Shown: piece by piece, positions 25,658 through 35,401 of the stretch | How the letters are laid out: each line of letters opens with the position of its first letter | Numbering within the stretch: position 1 is the stretch's first letter | Assembly: GCA_030603365.1 (NCBI GenBank) | Contig: JAUVXV010000001.1 | Location: 1 to 64,000, forward strand | Origin: Candidatus Heimdallarchaeota archaeon | Lineage (GTDB): Archaea > Asgardarchaeota > Heimdallarchaeia > Heimdallarchaeales > Heimdallarchaeaceae | Length of the DNA: 64,000 bases | Reading direction: 5' to 3' | Program-made: the position numbers and the translations under genes | The notes under the pieces: model-generated | The model's input: only the letters and a program-made list of their open reading frames with translations | The model's database searches: none | Told to the model about the DNA's origin: nothing

Positions 25658-27097
25658 ATGGTTTTTCCAACGTTTCGTGTAAGGAGCATTTATGATATTG
25701 CTCTAATTAAATTGATTTCTGAAAACTTGAAGTACAATCTTGTCCAAACTCTTCCTGAACAAGTTAGTGTGTTTGGTATAGAAGACAAATTAGATCCATA
25801 TGATATTGAAATTCAAGATATCCTAGGTGGATATGGCGTATCTATTGAAGGTGAGGAAGAATATGTTTCTGCAATCACAGCGCTTTTACATAAGAAAATT
25901 CCTGATTCAATTATTCTTCAACACCCGGTTCAGTTACATGCCGTATATAATGGGAAGGTTGTACATATTAATAATGAGAAAAATCTGTCTGTAATTGATA
26001 TTGGAGAAAGTGTCAATGCAATTTTGTTTGGTTCCAATTTCCACAGAAGTCAGAAAGTTGTAGTTCAGATAAAACAATTAAATGTCTTTGAGGACCAATT
26101 ACCTGTTTGTTCAACAGTCATTCATTTTCCAGGTCAATCTGTTATTTTGGAGCGTGATGCAAATTTTGTAAGGGTTTCTCGAAAATTACCTAAAAATGAC
26201 AGAGATAAATTATTTACTTTAGGAAAAGAACTACGCCCTAGAGATCATGGTTTAATAATGAGAACAAGTGCAACAAAAGCTTCACAAGAAGCTATTCAAG
26301 CAGATATAGATCAACTAGTTCAAAGGGCAGAAGAACTTGATTTACTTATATCAGGATCTTCCTATGGACCTGGCATTTTACAACCTGGACAAACAGTTGC
26401 ACATATTCTACTAGTGAAAGATGCAAAAGAAAAAATAACTGCTATTCGCAGTGCAGTAGTTTCAAGTATTCCCATGTATCATTGGTTTATGTCATATTCT
26501 CCTGAACTAAAATTAACTACTCAATTCGCTGAAAAAGTAGCTTCTGATATAGATGGTAAGAAGTTAGCTAATATGCTGAAACAATTAATATTAGACAAAG
26601 ATTTCAGTGAAAACGCAATTATCTATCTTCAAGAGTACAAATTGACTTCTCCCCCACAAGAAAGGATTCTGGGGCAGCTAAACTGGGTTGATGATGTCTT
26701 GCATATTAAGAGAAGTTTTCGTTCTTCTAGAGGTGTGCATCACAATTTGGATATAGACATAAAACAGGGGGATACATCATCTATTGCAGTAAAAGAAGGG
26801 AGCTGGTCAGTCCATATGAAAATCTTGAGAGATGAAAACTTGCTAGGAGAGATAATTAAAGTTGTCACTCCAATAGATTTATGCAATGGTGGAAACCTGC
26901 GATATATAGACTTAGGACTGAATCTAGTCAAAAAGAATGGTGAGACACAAGTTATTGATGAAGGTGTAATAAACCAATTATCTGAAAGAGGAGTTATATC
27001 ATCTCAATTAAAAGAAGAAATCTATTCTATATTTGATGAATGTAAGAAACAATTATCTGATGGAAAAGAACAGATACTAATAATGTCTAAAAAATAA
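25658..27097 (+). CDS. FAU-1-like probable ribonuclease (RNase E/G-like, DUF402 C-terminus)
   Basis: 479 residues, near the length of Pyrococcus FAU-1. The front (RVRSIYDIALIKLISE) and the PYDIEIQDILGGYGVSIEG segment match the RNase E/G-type N-terminal half of FAU-1. The C-terminal part with YIDLGLNLVKKNGETQVIDE is DUF402. FAU-1 binds AU-rich RNA and acts in RNA processing in the cytoplasm. The DUF2797 gene begins 2 bp after the stop, so the two are coupled. Confidence 0.82.
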   Translation: MVFPTFRVRSIYDIALIKLISENLKYNLVQTLPEQVSVFGIEDKLDPYDIEIQDILGGYGVSIEGEEEYVSAITALLHKKIPDSIILQHPVQLHAVYNGKVVHINNEKNLSVIDIGESVNAILFGSNFHRSQKVVVQIKQLNVFEDQLPVCSTVIHFPGQSVILERDANFVRVSRKLPKNDRDKLFTLGKELRPRDHGLIMRTSATKASQEAIQADIDQLVQRAEELDLLISGSSYGPGILQPGQTVAHILLVKDAKEKITAIRSAVVSSIPMYHWFMSYSPELKLTTQFAEKVASDIDGKKLANMLKQLILDKDFSENAIIYLQEYKLTSPPQERILGQLNWVDDVLHIKRSFRSSRGVHHNLDIDIKQGDTSSIAVKEGSWSVHMKILRDENLLGEIIKVVTPIDLCNGGNLRYIDLGLNLVKKNGETQVIDEGVINQLSERGVISSQLKEEIYSIFDECKKQLSDGKEQILIMSKK

Positions 27098-27099
27098 AA

Positions 27100-28023
27100 G
27101 TGGAGATGTTGTTGAAGGAACATTTAATCGCAGTTAAATGGGATCCAAAAATTCCACCTTATGCCTTTCTTTATATTAGAGATTTAGAGGAAGAACCAGC
27201 ACAAACTAATAAAAAATATTTGTCTCCTGGTGACTCTTTTCATCTTAAAATATCGAAAGAAAAGAAGTGTATTGGTCATTCTGTTAATAAAAAAGAATAT
27301 TATTTGTGTGATAAAAATATCACAGATCAATACAATAGGTGTTATAACTGCGATCAGCAGGATTTTGAAAAGTGCTTTCTATTCTGTGATGCTAGCAAAC
27401 CTTTTGGTAATTGTTCCCATAATCCTGAGGCTTATGAATACTGTAAGACCTATCCTTGTTCAGTTTATTTAGCTCTTATTGCAAATGATGTTAAGGTTGG
27501 AGTATCGTTTAACCCATTAAAGAGGTGGATAAACCAAGGGGCTGATATAGCAGTAGAGGTTTTGAGAGCAAAAAATGGTTTTGAAGCTAGGTCATTGGAA
27601 AAGACTATCTCTTCCGAGTTTCAGATATCTCAGGCAATTCGTAAATCTGCAAAAGCCAGAAAACTGAATTTTGATCTTTCAAAATCTATTCTTGGTTTCC
27701 GAAACATTGTGGGTACTGTAATATCCTATCTTGAGAAAAATGGATATGAATCAGAAGACTCAGAACTGTTGCATGAAGAAACAGAATTATTATCATTTTA
27801 TGGTAACATTCCTTCTTTAGAAAGTAGTCCTATCTTAAACGAAGTTGAGAAAACTTTACAGATAACAGGCGAGATTGTGGGAGTTAAAGGAAAACTTCTC
27901 GTAACTAAAGTCAATAACAGTTATTATGTGACTAACATATCTAGGATTATAGGTCATTTAATGGCTTTTTCATCTACTCCATTAAAGCTAAAAGGTCAAA
28001 AATCTCTCTCAGAATTTTTCTAA
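27100..28023 (+). CDS. DUF2797 cysteine-rich protein
   Basis: 307 residues starting at GTG (27100) or ATG (27106). A cysteine-rich front (CYNC, CFLFC, then CKTYPCSVYL) probably binds metal. Next is the DUF2797 signature VYLALIANDVKVGVS plus RWINQGAD, which resembles the GIY-YIG nuclease fold strand order. The catalytic state is unclear. Coupling to the FAU-1 gene suggests RNA metabolism. No experimental role is known to me. Confidence 0.7.
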   Translation: MEMLLKEHLIAVKWDPKIPPYAFLYIRDLEEEPAQTNKKYLSPGDSFHLKISKEKKCIGHSVNKKEYYLCDKNITDQYNRCYNCDQQDFEKCFLFCDASKPFGNCSHNPEAYEYCKTYPCSVYLALIANDVKVGVSFNPLKRWINQGADIAVEVLRAKNGFEARSLEKTISSEFQISQAIRKSAKARKLNFDLSKSILGFRNIVGTVISYLEKNGYESEDSELLHEETELLSFYGNIPSLESSPILNEVEKTLQITGEIVGVKGKLLVTKVNNSYYVTNISRIIGHLMAFSSTPLKLKGQKSLSEFF

Positions 28024-28095
28024 AAAAACTCTTTTTTTCACTTTACATTAGTAGAATAATTTAAATTGTTATTAAAAACTGGTTTCTATGATAAT

Positions 28096-28335
28096 ATGAG
28101 CGAATTCAAAGATCAAAACGTAGAATGCATAGTTGCAATACTGAAGAAAAAGAATCCTGCAACAACAAAAGAAATAATGGCTATGAGAGATTTGTTTCCT
28201 GAGTTATGTGCTGGATGTTCATCAGGTGGTGATGTCATTCTTGCAGGAAAACAACTCGTCGAAGAGGGATTTGTAGAAAGAAAATGGACCTCTGAAGGAT
28301 TTGCTTGGAAATTAATCAAAGATTCTGAAGAATAA
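28096..28335 (+). CDS. Small winged-helix-like protein with CxxC
   Basis: 79 residues from the ATG at 28096; an upstream TTG at 28066 would add ten. The order of helices and the hairpin-like GFVERKWTSEGFAWKL fit a winged helix. CAGCSSGG in the middle could bind metal or take up sulfur. It lies 10 bp upstream of a cysteine desulfurase gene, so a role as regulator or sulfur partner is plausible but inferred from context only. Confidence 0.6.
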   Translation: MSEFKDQNVECIVAILKKKNPATTKEIMAMRDLFPELCAGCSSGGDVILAGKQLVEEGFVERKWTSEGFAWKLIKDSEE

Positions 28336-28345
28336 TGGTGATAAA

Positions 28346-29611
28346 ATGGTTGTTTGGGCTCGTATAAGAAAAGATTTTCCGGTTTTGAATCAGCTTTATG
28401 AAGGAAAAAGTCTGATATATTTTGATTCAGCTTGTATGGCACTCAAACCTGTTCAAGTTTGGGAAGCAATGGAATATTATTACAAGTATTTGGGTGCATG
28501 TGGTGGAGCTGGTAGATCAACGCACAGTTTAGGAGAAGAAACAAGTTTACTTACCCAAGAAGCCCGTGTAAAAATTGCTTCTTTTATTAATGCAAGAAGC
28601 CAAAATGAAATTATTTGGACAAGAAATGCAACAGAAGGATTAAACATCATTGCTGCTACTCTGCCAATAAAAAAAGATGAAAACATTGTTACAACTTCTT
28701 TAGAACATCATAGTGGAATGCTTCCATTTTTCAAAAGATGCCAAGAAACTGGGAGTGAATTAAGAATAGTTAATGCTAGTCCGGATGGAACTTTTGATGT
28801 AGCAGATTTCGAAGAAAAAATAGATGATAAAACCAAGATTGTATCATTTGTACATGCATCGAACTTAACTGGAACTATTGCACCTCTTGAAGACGTTGTT
28901 AAAATCTCTCATGAACATGGAGCATGGGTAGTTTCAGATGAAGCTCAATTTGCCCCACATGATAAATTAGATGTTAAGAAACTCGATGTGGATTTCAGTG
29001 TTTTGAGTATTCACAAAGCTTGTGGTCCTACTGGTATAGGTGTACTTTATGGTAAGTATGAACTCTTAGAAGAGCTTGACATGTTTCTTGTTGGTGGAGA
29101 TGTAATAGAAGATGTCGTCTATGAAGATGGAAAGATTATTCCAAAGTATTTACCTCCTCCTCATAAATTTGAAGCAGGATTGCAAAATTATGGCGGTATG
29201 TTAGGTGCTGGTGCAGCAATAGATTATCTTCAAAAAATTGGAATGGATAATATACATAACAGAGAACAATCTTTCTCAAAAAGATTATTAGAGGGAATTC
29301 TAGAACTAGAAAAATTCGAAGTTTTAGGTCCTCTAGATTATAAACAAAGAGCAGCACTTGTATCTTTCAGACCAAAATCAGATGTAATGAATCATAATGA
29401 TGTAACTGAATATTTCAATGATATGATTCCTAATCACAAAATTCTAATGCGATCAGGAAACATGTGCGTACATCCATTCCAATATCAAATTGGAATAAAT
29501 CCTGGAAAAGGAGAAGGTGTAACAAGAGCATCTCTCTATATCTATAACACTATGGATGAAGTTGAGATATTCTTAACAGAGCTCGAAAACTTTGCTAGAG
29601 CTCTTGATTAG
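28346..29611 (+). CDS. Cysteine desulfurase (class V aminotransferase, SufS/Csd type)
   Basis: 421 residues. The PLP lysine lies in LSIHKACGPTG near residue 228, the PLP-phosphate contacts in TRNATEGLN, and the DEAQFAPH segment holds the ring-contact Asp. The sulfur-carrying cysteine is in RSGNMCVHPF near 377. It removes sulfur from cysteine for Fe-S clusters or tRNA thiolation. A GGTGAT ribosome site precedes the ATG. No SufBCD or IscU gene is in the window. Confidence 0.92.
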   Translation: MVVWARIRKDFPVLNQLYEGKSLIYFDSACMALKPVQVWEAMEYYYKYLGACGGAGRSTHSLGEETSLLTQEARVKIASFINARSQNEIIWTRNATEGLNIIAATLPIKKDENIVTTSLEHHSGMLPFFKRCQETGSELRIVNASPDGTFDVADFEEKIDDKTKIVSFVHASNLTGTIAPLEDVVKISHEHGAWVVSDEAQFAPHDKLDVKKLDVDFSVLSIHKACGPTGIGVLYGKYELLEELDMFLVGGDVIEDVVYEDGKIIPKYLPPPHKFEAGLQNYGGMLGAGAAIDYLQKIGMDNIHNREQSFSKRLLEGILELEKFEVLGPLDYKQRAALVSFRPKSDVMNHNDVTEYFNDMIPNHKILMRSGNMCVHPFQYQIGINPGKGEGVTRASLYIYNTMDEVEIFLTELENFARALD

Positions 29612-29647
29612 TATATAGCGGGGGTTAAACTCATCACAAAGAGCATT

Positions 29648-30577
29648 TTGGTTACTGGAGGATGTGGCTTCATAGGCTCCCACGTAGTGGATTTACTAGT
29701 TACAAAAGGGTTCTATGTTACAGTTCTTGATGATCTATCAGCAAAAACTGATTTAAGATATCTTAAACCACATTTGGAGAAAAGAAAAGCTGATTTTCAT
29801 AAAATTAGTGTACAAAATTACGACGATTTATTATCGCTTAATATGGATTATGACTGTATTTTTCATCTAGCAGCACAACCTGATGTAAAACTAAGCGTTA
29901 GCAATCCTCGATTTGATTTTGAAACTAATGTTGTTGGAACTTTTAATATCTTGGAATATATGCGAGAAAGAGATGTACGCAATTTAATTTTCGCAAGTTC
30001 TGTTGGTACAGTATATGGAGAACCAGATGTTTTTCCTACACCAGAAAGATATCCTTTGAAACCGATAAGTAACTATGGAGCTGCAAAAGCTGCATCTGAA
30101 ATGTACTGTTCTAGCTACACTTCACTTTACGGTTTTAACATAACTTCCTTGAGGTTAGGAAATATTTACGGACCTCGTTCTACTCATGGGGTAATTTATG
30201 ATTTTTATCACAAATTACAGAAAAATTCATCAGAATTGGAGATACTTGGAGATGGTAGTCAAACCAAAAGCTATCTTTACATCGATGATACAGTTAATGC
30301 TTTCAATATAGCATATGAAAATCTGCAGGAAGGGTTTGATGTTTTCAATGTTAGTTCAGAAGAAATTACTACTGTTAAGAAAATTGCAGACGAACTAACA
30401 AATATTCTTGGCTTAAATGATGTTACTTATACATTTACGGGTGGAAAAAGAGGATGGAAGGGAGACGTAGTCTATAGTTCAGTTGCTATATCAAAACTTC
30501 AATCTCTTGGTTGGGATGCTCACACTACCCTAGAAACTGGTATTCGTAAATACGTGGAATGGCTAAACCAATTTTAG
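29648..30577 (+). CDS. NAD-dependent sugar epimerase/dehydratase (GalE-like)
   Basis: Extended SDR acting on a nucleotide sugar. It has the cofactor loop TGGCGFIGSH, SSVGTVYGEP with the catalytic Ser, YGAAKAASE with the Tyr-Lys pair, and LRLGNIYGPR. Length 309 from a TTG at 29648. That start cuts into the first strand: the same frame upstream (KLITKSIL) is typical of the family but has no ATG, GTG or TTG, so the true start is probably an unusual codon near 29630 behind GCGGGGG. Confidence 0.85.
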   Translation: MVTGGCGFIGSHVVDLLVTKGFYVTVLDDLSAKTDLRYLKPHLEKRKADFHKISVQNYDDLLSLNMDYDCIFHLAAQPDVKLSVSNPRFDFETNVVGTFNILEYMRERDVRNLIFASSVGTVYGEPDVFPTPERYPLKPISNYGAAKAASEMYCSSYTSLYGFNITSLRLGNIYGPRSTHGVIYDFYHKLQKNSSELEILGDGSQTKSYLYIDDTVNAFNIAYENLQEGFDVFNVSSEEITTVKKIADELTNILGLNDVTYTFTGGKRGWKGDVVYSSVAISKLQSLGWDAHTTLETGIRKYVEWLNQF

Positions 30578-30703
30578 TCGTTTTTCCAATTTTACGAAAT
30601 ATTTAATATTTTTCTTAATTAAATTTGTATTTCAAACCGAAATGATTAAAAAACCGAGAGTAACACAAATTACTGGATATAAGTTTTTAAAGGGGTGTTA
30701 AAA

Positions 30704-30979
30704 GTGAGTGAAGAAACGCTCGAGCAAATAAATGAAGCCGTTCAGCTATTAGAAAGAATAAGTGAGGACACAACTGTTCCAAGAAACATCAGAAGAGCAG
30801 CGACCAACTCACTCGAAATCATAAGAGAACCAGATCCTGAATTAAGTATAGCAGTAAAAGCTAACAATGCAATAGAAATCCTAGATGAAATATCTCAAGA
30901 TCCAAATTGTCCAGCTCATGCACGAACAATGTTATTACAAATAATAACCCTACTTGAGATTACTGATTATGATTACTAA
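30704..30979 (+). CDS. UPF0147 family protein
   Basis: Small helical archaeal protein of 91 residues. The match is clear in LLERISEDTTVPRNIRRAAT and AIEILDEISQDPNCPAHART. The GTG at 30704 is preferred: AGGGGTG at 30691-30697 gives correct spacing, whereas the upstream GTG at 30695 would overlap it. Function unknown, though the family is widespread in archaea. Confidence 0.92.
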   Translation: MSEETLEQINEAVQLLERISEDTTVPRNIRRAATNSLEIIREPDPELSIAVKANNAIEILDEISQDPNCPAHARTMLLQIITLLEITDYDY

Positions 30980-31032
30980 GAACTGAAAGACACTCTATCT
31001 CTAATCTTCTTTTTCTTTTATTTGAACTCGTC

Positions 31033-32262
31033 TTAAGAATTATTTTCCAAGATATCCTCTTTTATTTTTGTACCAGGCATCACAGTGCTATTTGAAGCAA
31101 TTCTTCTTCCAGGGAAAATTAAAGAATTAACACCAATATCACAGTCATCACCAATGATTGCACCAAGTTTTATACAACCTGAATTGAGTGTTTGACCATT
31201 GATATTCATGGTAATCTCTCTTTTTGGTGTTTCAGTATTTACTGTTATGACTCCAGAGGATAGATGGGTATTCTTACCTATGACACTATCTCCAACATAA
31301 CAAAGTCCAAAGGTTTTCACTCCATCAAAGAGGACAGAGTTTTTGATTTCACTTGAAAAACCAATGATTGCTCCTTTACCTATAGAGCAATGATCTCTAA
31401 TAAGCACATTATTTCCAATATAAGTCTCAGGTCCTATGTAAATTGGGCCATTAAGAACGGTACCAGAACCAATTTCAGTTCCTTTTTCAATAATAACGAT
31501 GTTTTTTAATTCTACATTGGCACCAATTACAACATCTTTAGCAATTCTAGATTCTTTAACTTTAGAGAGTAAAAGTCTGTTAGCTTCAATAATATTCCAT
31601 GGTTTACCGATATCAAACCATTCTTTTTCCCAGATTGCAGCAATGACTTTATCTCCCTTCTCAATTCTATTGTTAATAGCTTGACCTATCGATGGTTTTG
31701 TTTTTACTTCCTCAAGTATGTCAGGCTTAAGTATAAAACAACCAGCATCAACATAATTACTGCGCGAAGATGAATCAGCTTTCTTGATGCCTGCTTTTTT
31801 AACAAGACCCATAGAATCTATTTCTACAATACCAAAATCGCCTGTATCACCACGAAGAGTAAGAGTCATAGCCATATCTGATTGAGTATTTTCAAAGGCA
31901 TTAAGAGCCCTTAATATCAAACCTTTTTCTGATACAATGTCTCCAAATAATAACATAAACACTGATTCATTCTTTACAAAATCCTCGGAAGCTAATAAGG
32001 CTGCTTCAATACCTTCGTTATCTCCTTGGTCAGCATATTCAATAGAGACTCCAAATTCGCATCCTTTTTTGAAATAATTGATTATTTGCTCTCCTTTATA
32101 ACCAGTAACAATCAAAATATCTGTTAAACCAACTTCTTTTAATTCTTTGATCAAATACTCTAAAATAGGTTTTCCCAATAAAGTTATCATGGGTTTTGGT
32201 CTTGTTTGAGTGAGGGGGAAAAGGTCCAAACCTTTGCCACCTGCAAGAATAACTACTTTCAT
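31033..32262 (-). CDS. Bifunctional sugar-1-phosphate nucleotidylyltransferase/acetyltransferase (archaeal GlmU-like)
   Basis: 409 residues. The N-terminal Rossmann-like domain has the signature ILAGGKGLDLFPLTQTRPK; the usual GxGTR is altered to GKGLD. From residue 240 on, hexapeptide repeats form a left-handed beta-helix with IGPETYIGNNVLIRDHCSIG. In archaea such enzymes make UDP-GlcNAc or dTDP-sugars. It is next to GlmS and the PGI/PMI gene, which supports the UDP-GlcNAc role. Confidence 0.85.
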   Translation of the reverse strand: MKVVILAGGKGLDLFPLTQTRPKPMITLLGKPILEYLIKELKEVGLTDILIVTGYKGEQIINYFKKGCEFGVSIEYADQGDNEGIEAALLASEDFVKNESVFMLLFGDIVSEKGLILRALNAFENTQSDMAMTLTLRGDTGDFGIVEIDSMGLVKKAGIKKADSSSRSNYVDAGCFILKPDILEEVKTKPSIGQAINNRIEKGDKVIAAIWEKEWFDIGKPWNIIEANRLLLSKVKESRIAKDVVIGANVELKNIVIIEKGTEIGSGTVLNGPIYIGPETYIGNNVLIRDHCSIGKGAIIGFSSEIKNSVLFDGVKTFGLCYVGDSVIGKNTHLSSGVITVNTETPKREITMNINGQTLNSGCIKLGAIIGDDCDIGVNSLIFPGRRIASNSTVMPGTKIKEDILENNS

Positions 32263-32316
32263 TTTCTTTTACTCCTTTGTCATTACAACATTATATTCTT
32301 TTCTTCATTTGTGAAA

Positions 32317-34143
32317 CTAAAGTACCGTTAAAGTTTTACTCAAGTTTTTTGGAGTGTCTATAGCACATCCCCTACGCATAGCTGTATAATATGACAGCTG
32401 TTGAAGTGGAATTGCGAATGGTATTGTGCTTAATGTCTCTGAATATCCTTTTGGTATTTCGAACTTCCATTTTCCTAGTTCTTCTATATCTTTGTCCCCT
32501 TCTTCAATTACAACGATTGCTGTAGCTCCTCTTGCTTTCATCTCCATTATGCTTCCAATCATTCTTTTGTTTGTATGATCTTTTGGAGCAACAAAAACAA
32601 CAGGGTAATCTTCCTCAACTAGAGCAATTGGTCCATGTTTTGACTCTCCTGCTGGGTAAGCTTCACTATGAATATATGCTATTTCCTTCATCTTCAAAGC
32701 TCCCTCTTTTGCAGTTTGAAGATTTAATCCTCGTCCTAGAAAGAAACTACTGCTTTTCTTAGCAAACCAAGAAGATATGTGATTTGCTCTTGATTCATTT
32801 CGAACTATTGTTTGTCTGATAACAGTAGGTATATTCCTATAGAGTTCTCTAGCACTATCATACTCACTCTTATCTAGTTCTCCTGAAATTTTTCCTACTT
32901 CAAGACCAATATCCCACATTGAGAGGGTTTGTGCAGTATACGTTTTAGTTGCCGCTACACCTATTTCTGGTCCTGCATAAAGATACAATACTTCATCTGA
33001 ATAGCGTGTGATTGTGCTTCCAATAACATTAACAACCGATAAAACAGTTGCGTCCAACTCTCTTGCATGCTTGATTGCCATAATGGTGTCCATTGTTTCT
33101 CCACTTTGACTTACTGGCAATATTACTGTGTTCTCATCTACTAAACCGCTGATTGCTTCGTATTCAGATGAAATAATTGATGTTGCAGGTTTCTTTGAAT
33201 ACTTTCGAATAAGATTTTCTCCTGTTAAGGTAGAATAATGGGCAGTTCCTGCTGCTAAGAGAAAGACTTTTTCTGCATTGTGGATTTTTTCTGCTATCTT
33301 AATAAGCGATGGTTGATCAATTCTAATGTAATCTGCTAATGAATTGGGTTGTTCATGAATTTCTTTCAACATAAAGTGTGGAAATCCGCCTTTTTGTGCC
33401 ATTTCTGGTTTCCATGAGACTGTATATGGTTTTCTGACTATTTTCTTCATGCTATTGAAATCTATTATCTCATATCCATTACTAGAAATTGTTACAAATT
33501 CGTCATCATGCAACAAAACAACTTTTCTAGTATGTTCAAGAAATGCTGGAATGTCTGAAGCACAAAACATTCTGTCTGAGTTAATCCCTATTACAAGCGG
33601 ACTATCTCGTTTAGCACAATAAATTCTATCTGGTTCTAGGCTGGAAACAACACAAATTGCAAAAGTTCCTTCTAGTCTTCTAACTGTTGTAATAATTGCT
33701 TCCTGTAATGATTGATTTTCTTTTTTCACCAATTGTTCTATCATATGGGGGATGACTTCTGTATCTGTTTCAGACTGAAGAACATGCCCCTGTTTTAACA
33801 GTTCTTCTTTCAATTCCTGGAAATTTTCTATTATTCCATTATGAATTACTGAGATTTCCCCGTTACAGTCTGTGTGTGGATGCGCATTTTCTTTAGTTGG
33901 CGGTCCATGAGTTGCCCATCGTGTATGACCAATTGCAATTTTACCTTGTATGCTATCAATATCAATTTTTTCTGCTACTTCTGATATTTTTCCCTCATCT
34001 TTAGTGATCATAACCTTTCCATCAGAAATCGATGCTATCCCTACACTATCGTATCCTCTGTATTCAAGCTTGGTTAAAGCCTCAATAATTGTTTTCCCAA
34101 TCTTTGTTTCACGCTGCTGAACTATGCCTACAATACCACACAT
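32317..34143 (-). CDS. glmS: Glutamine-fructose-6-phosphate aminotransferase
   Basis: Makes glucosamine-6-phosphate from fructose-6-phosphate and glutamine. The ATG at 34143 gives MCGIVG, placing the catalytic Cys second, as needed after Met removal; the frame upstream to GTG is not used. The glutaminase domain shows GHTRWATHG and the NGIIENF segment. Two SIS domains follow with SQSGETMDT and SKHGPIALVE. The length (608) is normal. Starts the amino-sugar pathway with GlmM (56376) and the GlmU-like enzyme downstream. Confidence 0.96.
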   Translation of the reverse strand: MCGIVGIVQQRETKIGKTIIEALTKLEYRGYDSVGIASISDGKVMITKDEGKISEVAEKIDIDSIQGKIAIGHTRWATHGPPTKENAHPHTDCNGEISVIHNGIIENFQELKEELLKQGHVLQSETDTEVIPHMIEQLVKKENQSLQEAIITTVRRLEGTFAICVVSSLEPDRIYCAKRDSPLVIGINSDRMFCASDIPAFLEHTRKVVLLHDDEFVTISSNGYEIIDFNSMKKIVRKPYTVSWKPEMAQKGGFPHFMLKEIHEQPNSLADYIRIDQPSLIKIAEKIHNAEKVFLLAAGTAHYSTLTGENLIRKYSKKPATSIISSEYEAISGLVDENTVILPVSQSGETMDTIMAIKHARELDATVLSVVNVIGSTITRYSDEVLYLYAGPEIGVAATKTYTAQTLSMWDIGLEVGKISGELDKSEYDSARELYRNIPTVIRQTIVRNESRANHISSWFAKKSSSFFLGRGLNLQTAKEGALKMKEIAYIHSEAYPAGESKHGPIALVEEDYPVVFVAPKDHTNKRMIGSIMEMKARGATAIVVIEEGDKDIEELGKWKFEIPKGYSETLSTIPFAIPLQQLSYYTAMRRGCAIDTPKNLSKTLTVL

Positions 34144-34249
34144 AAGTAACACTCAAAGAAATTAACTGCTTTTTACTCTAAAATAGTAAAAACCTACTTC
34201 TTATTAAAACTTTTTGTTAAGCTTCATTCCAGAAAGAACCAGAGATTGA

Positions 34250-35374
34250 TTAACCAATATCCCTCTCTATCCTATTTTGAAGGTTAATCTTCTTTCTTAG
34301 GACCTCTTTTAAAACATCAATACTTGGGGTTATTGAAGGATCAATTTCGTATAAGATGCCAAGATAAATGCTTGTTAAATCAATGAGATAGGTGGAACTT
34401 ATCTGTTTTGATAATTTTGATTTGCCTTTAGGATAAATTTCCAATACCTTTTCCGTTTTCTTCTCGACTTGTTTTTTGAATTCTTCAACTCTCACCTTTA
34501 TGGAATCAGGTTCACTCTTATCTCTGAAAAGAACAACAGCAATATCATTTAACGCTGTTTTCGGATTATCCCAGGCAACTATTCCATTGTGGTTTTGCTC
34601 GGGTATTTCTTCACTAATAGCAAGTAACTTACTATTTTCATTTAATTCACATTTTGCCCTATATGCAATTGGAGAAAGATATGTATGACCTACAAAAACT
34701 GGTATTGTATTGTAAAGTCCATAAGCAATATTCTTAGGCAAGTTTGATTCTGTCTTCTGGTCAATACTGTATTCTTTAGCTAGTTTCTCCAAGATCTCTG
34801 AGGTTTCTTTAAGGTCTGAATCCATATTATCAATCAAATTAAACTTTTCTAGAATTGTAATCAATGCAGTATAAATCAGCGGTAAACCACTTCTTGGGGG
34901 GATACCTTCCTTTATCTTAATGTGGGGAACTTCAATTTTTTTAGATAGTTTCTCTAATAATCCTCCAGAAGAAACAGAAATTATCATTGCAGATTTTAAC
35001 AAAGCATCTTGAAAACATGATAGTGTTTCTTCAGTATTTCCTGAATAGCTCACACAAATGACCAAAGTTTTTTCAGAAACGAAATAAGGGAGTTTATAGT
35101 TTCTATTAACAATAATTGGAATTGAAAGATCTTCTTTGAGTAAGTGATAAAGATAATCCCCTGATATTGCTGAACCTCCCATACCACAAATAACTATGTT
35201 AATTGGAGTGGAATATACTGTTTCTTTTTCTTTCCAGACAATACTGCTAGGAATGTTTAGTTTCAAACTTTGTTCTCTAGCTTCTTTGAATAATGAAGGC
35301 CATTGAGTCAAAATTTGCAGTTGGTTAGATTTGTCTATCTCTTCTACAACGTTTCTATCATCTAAATTTAACAT
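34250..35374 (-). CDS. Bifunctional phosphoglucose/phosphomannose isomerase (SIS domain)
   Basis: 374 residues from the ATG at 35374, behind GGAAGTG. The archaeal PGI/PMI family is recognised from CGMGGSAISGDYL, SYSGNTEET and the GIPPRSGLP catalytic segment. It interconverts fructose-6-phosphate with glucose- or mannose-6-phosphate, feeding GlmS. It lies 27 bp after a TrmB-type regulator gene read in the same direction. Confidence 0.9.
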   Translation of the reverse strand: MLNLDDRNVVEEIDKSNQLQILTQWPSLFKEAREQSLKLNIPSSIVWKEKETVYSTPINIVICGMGGSAISGDYLYHLLKEDLSIPIIVNRNYKLPYFVSEKTLVICVSYSGNTEETLSCFQDALLKSAMIISVSSGGLLEKLSKKIEVPHIKIKEGIPPRSGLPLIYTALITILEKFNLIDNMDSDLKETSEILEKLAKEYSIDQKTESNLPKNIAYGLYNTIPVFVGHTYLSPIAYRAKCELNENSKLLAISEEIPEQNHNGIVAWDNPKTALNDIAVVLFRDKSEPDSIKVRVEEFKKQVEKKTEKVLEIYPKGKSKLSKQISSTYLIDLTSIYLGILYEIDPSITPSIDVLKEVLRKKINLQNRIERDIG

Positions 35375-35401
35375 TTTATTCACTTCCAACTAAAAAACTG
35401 T

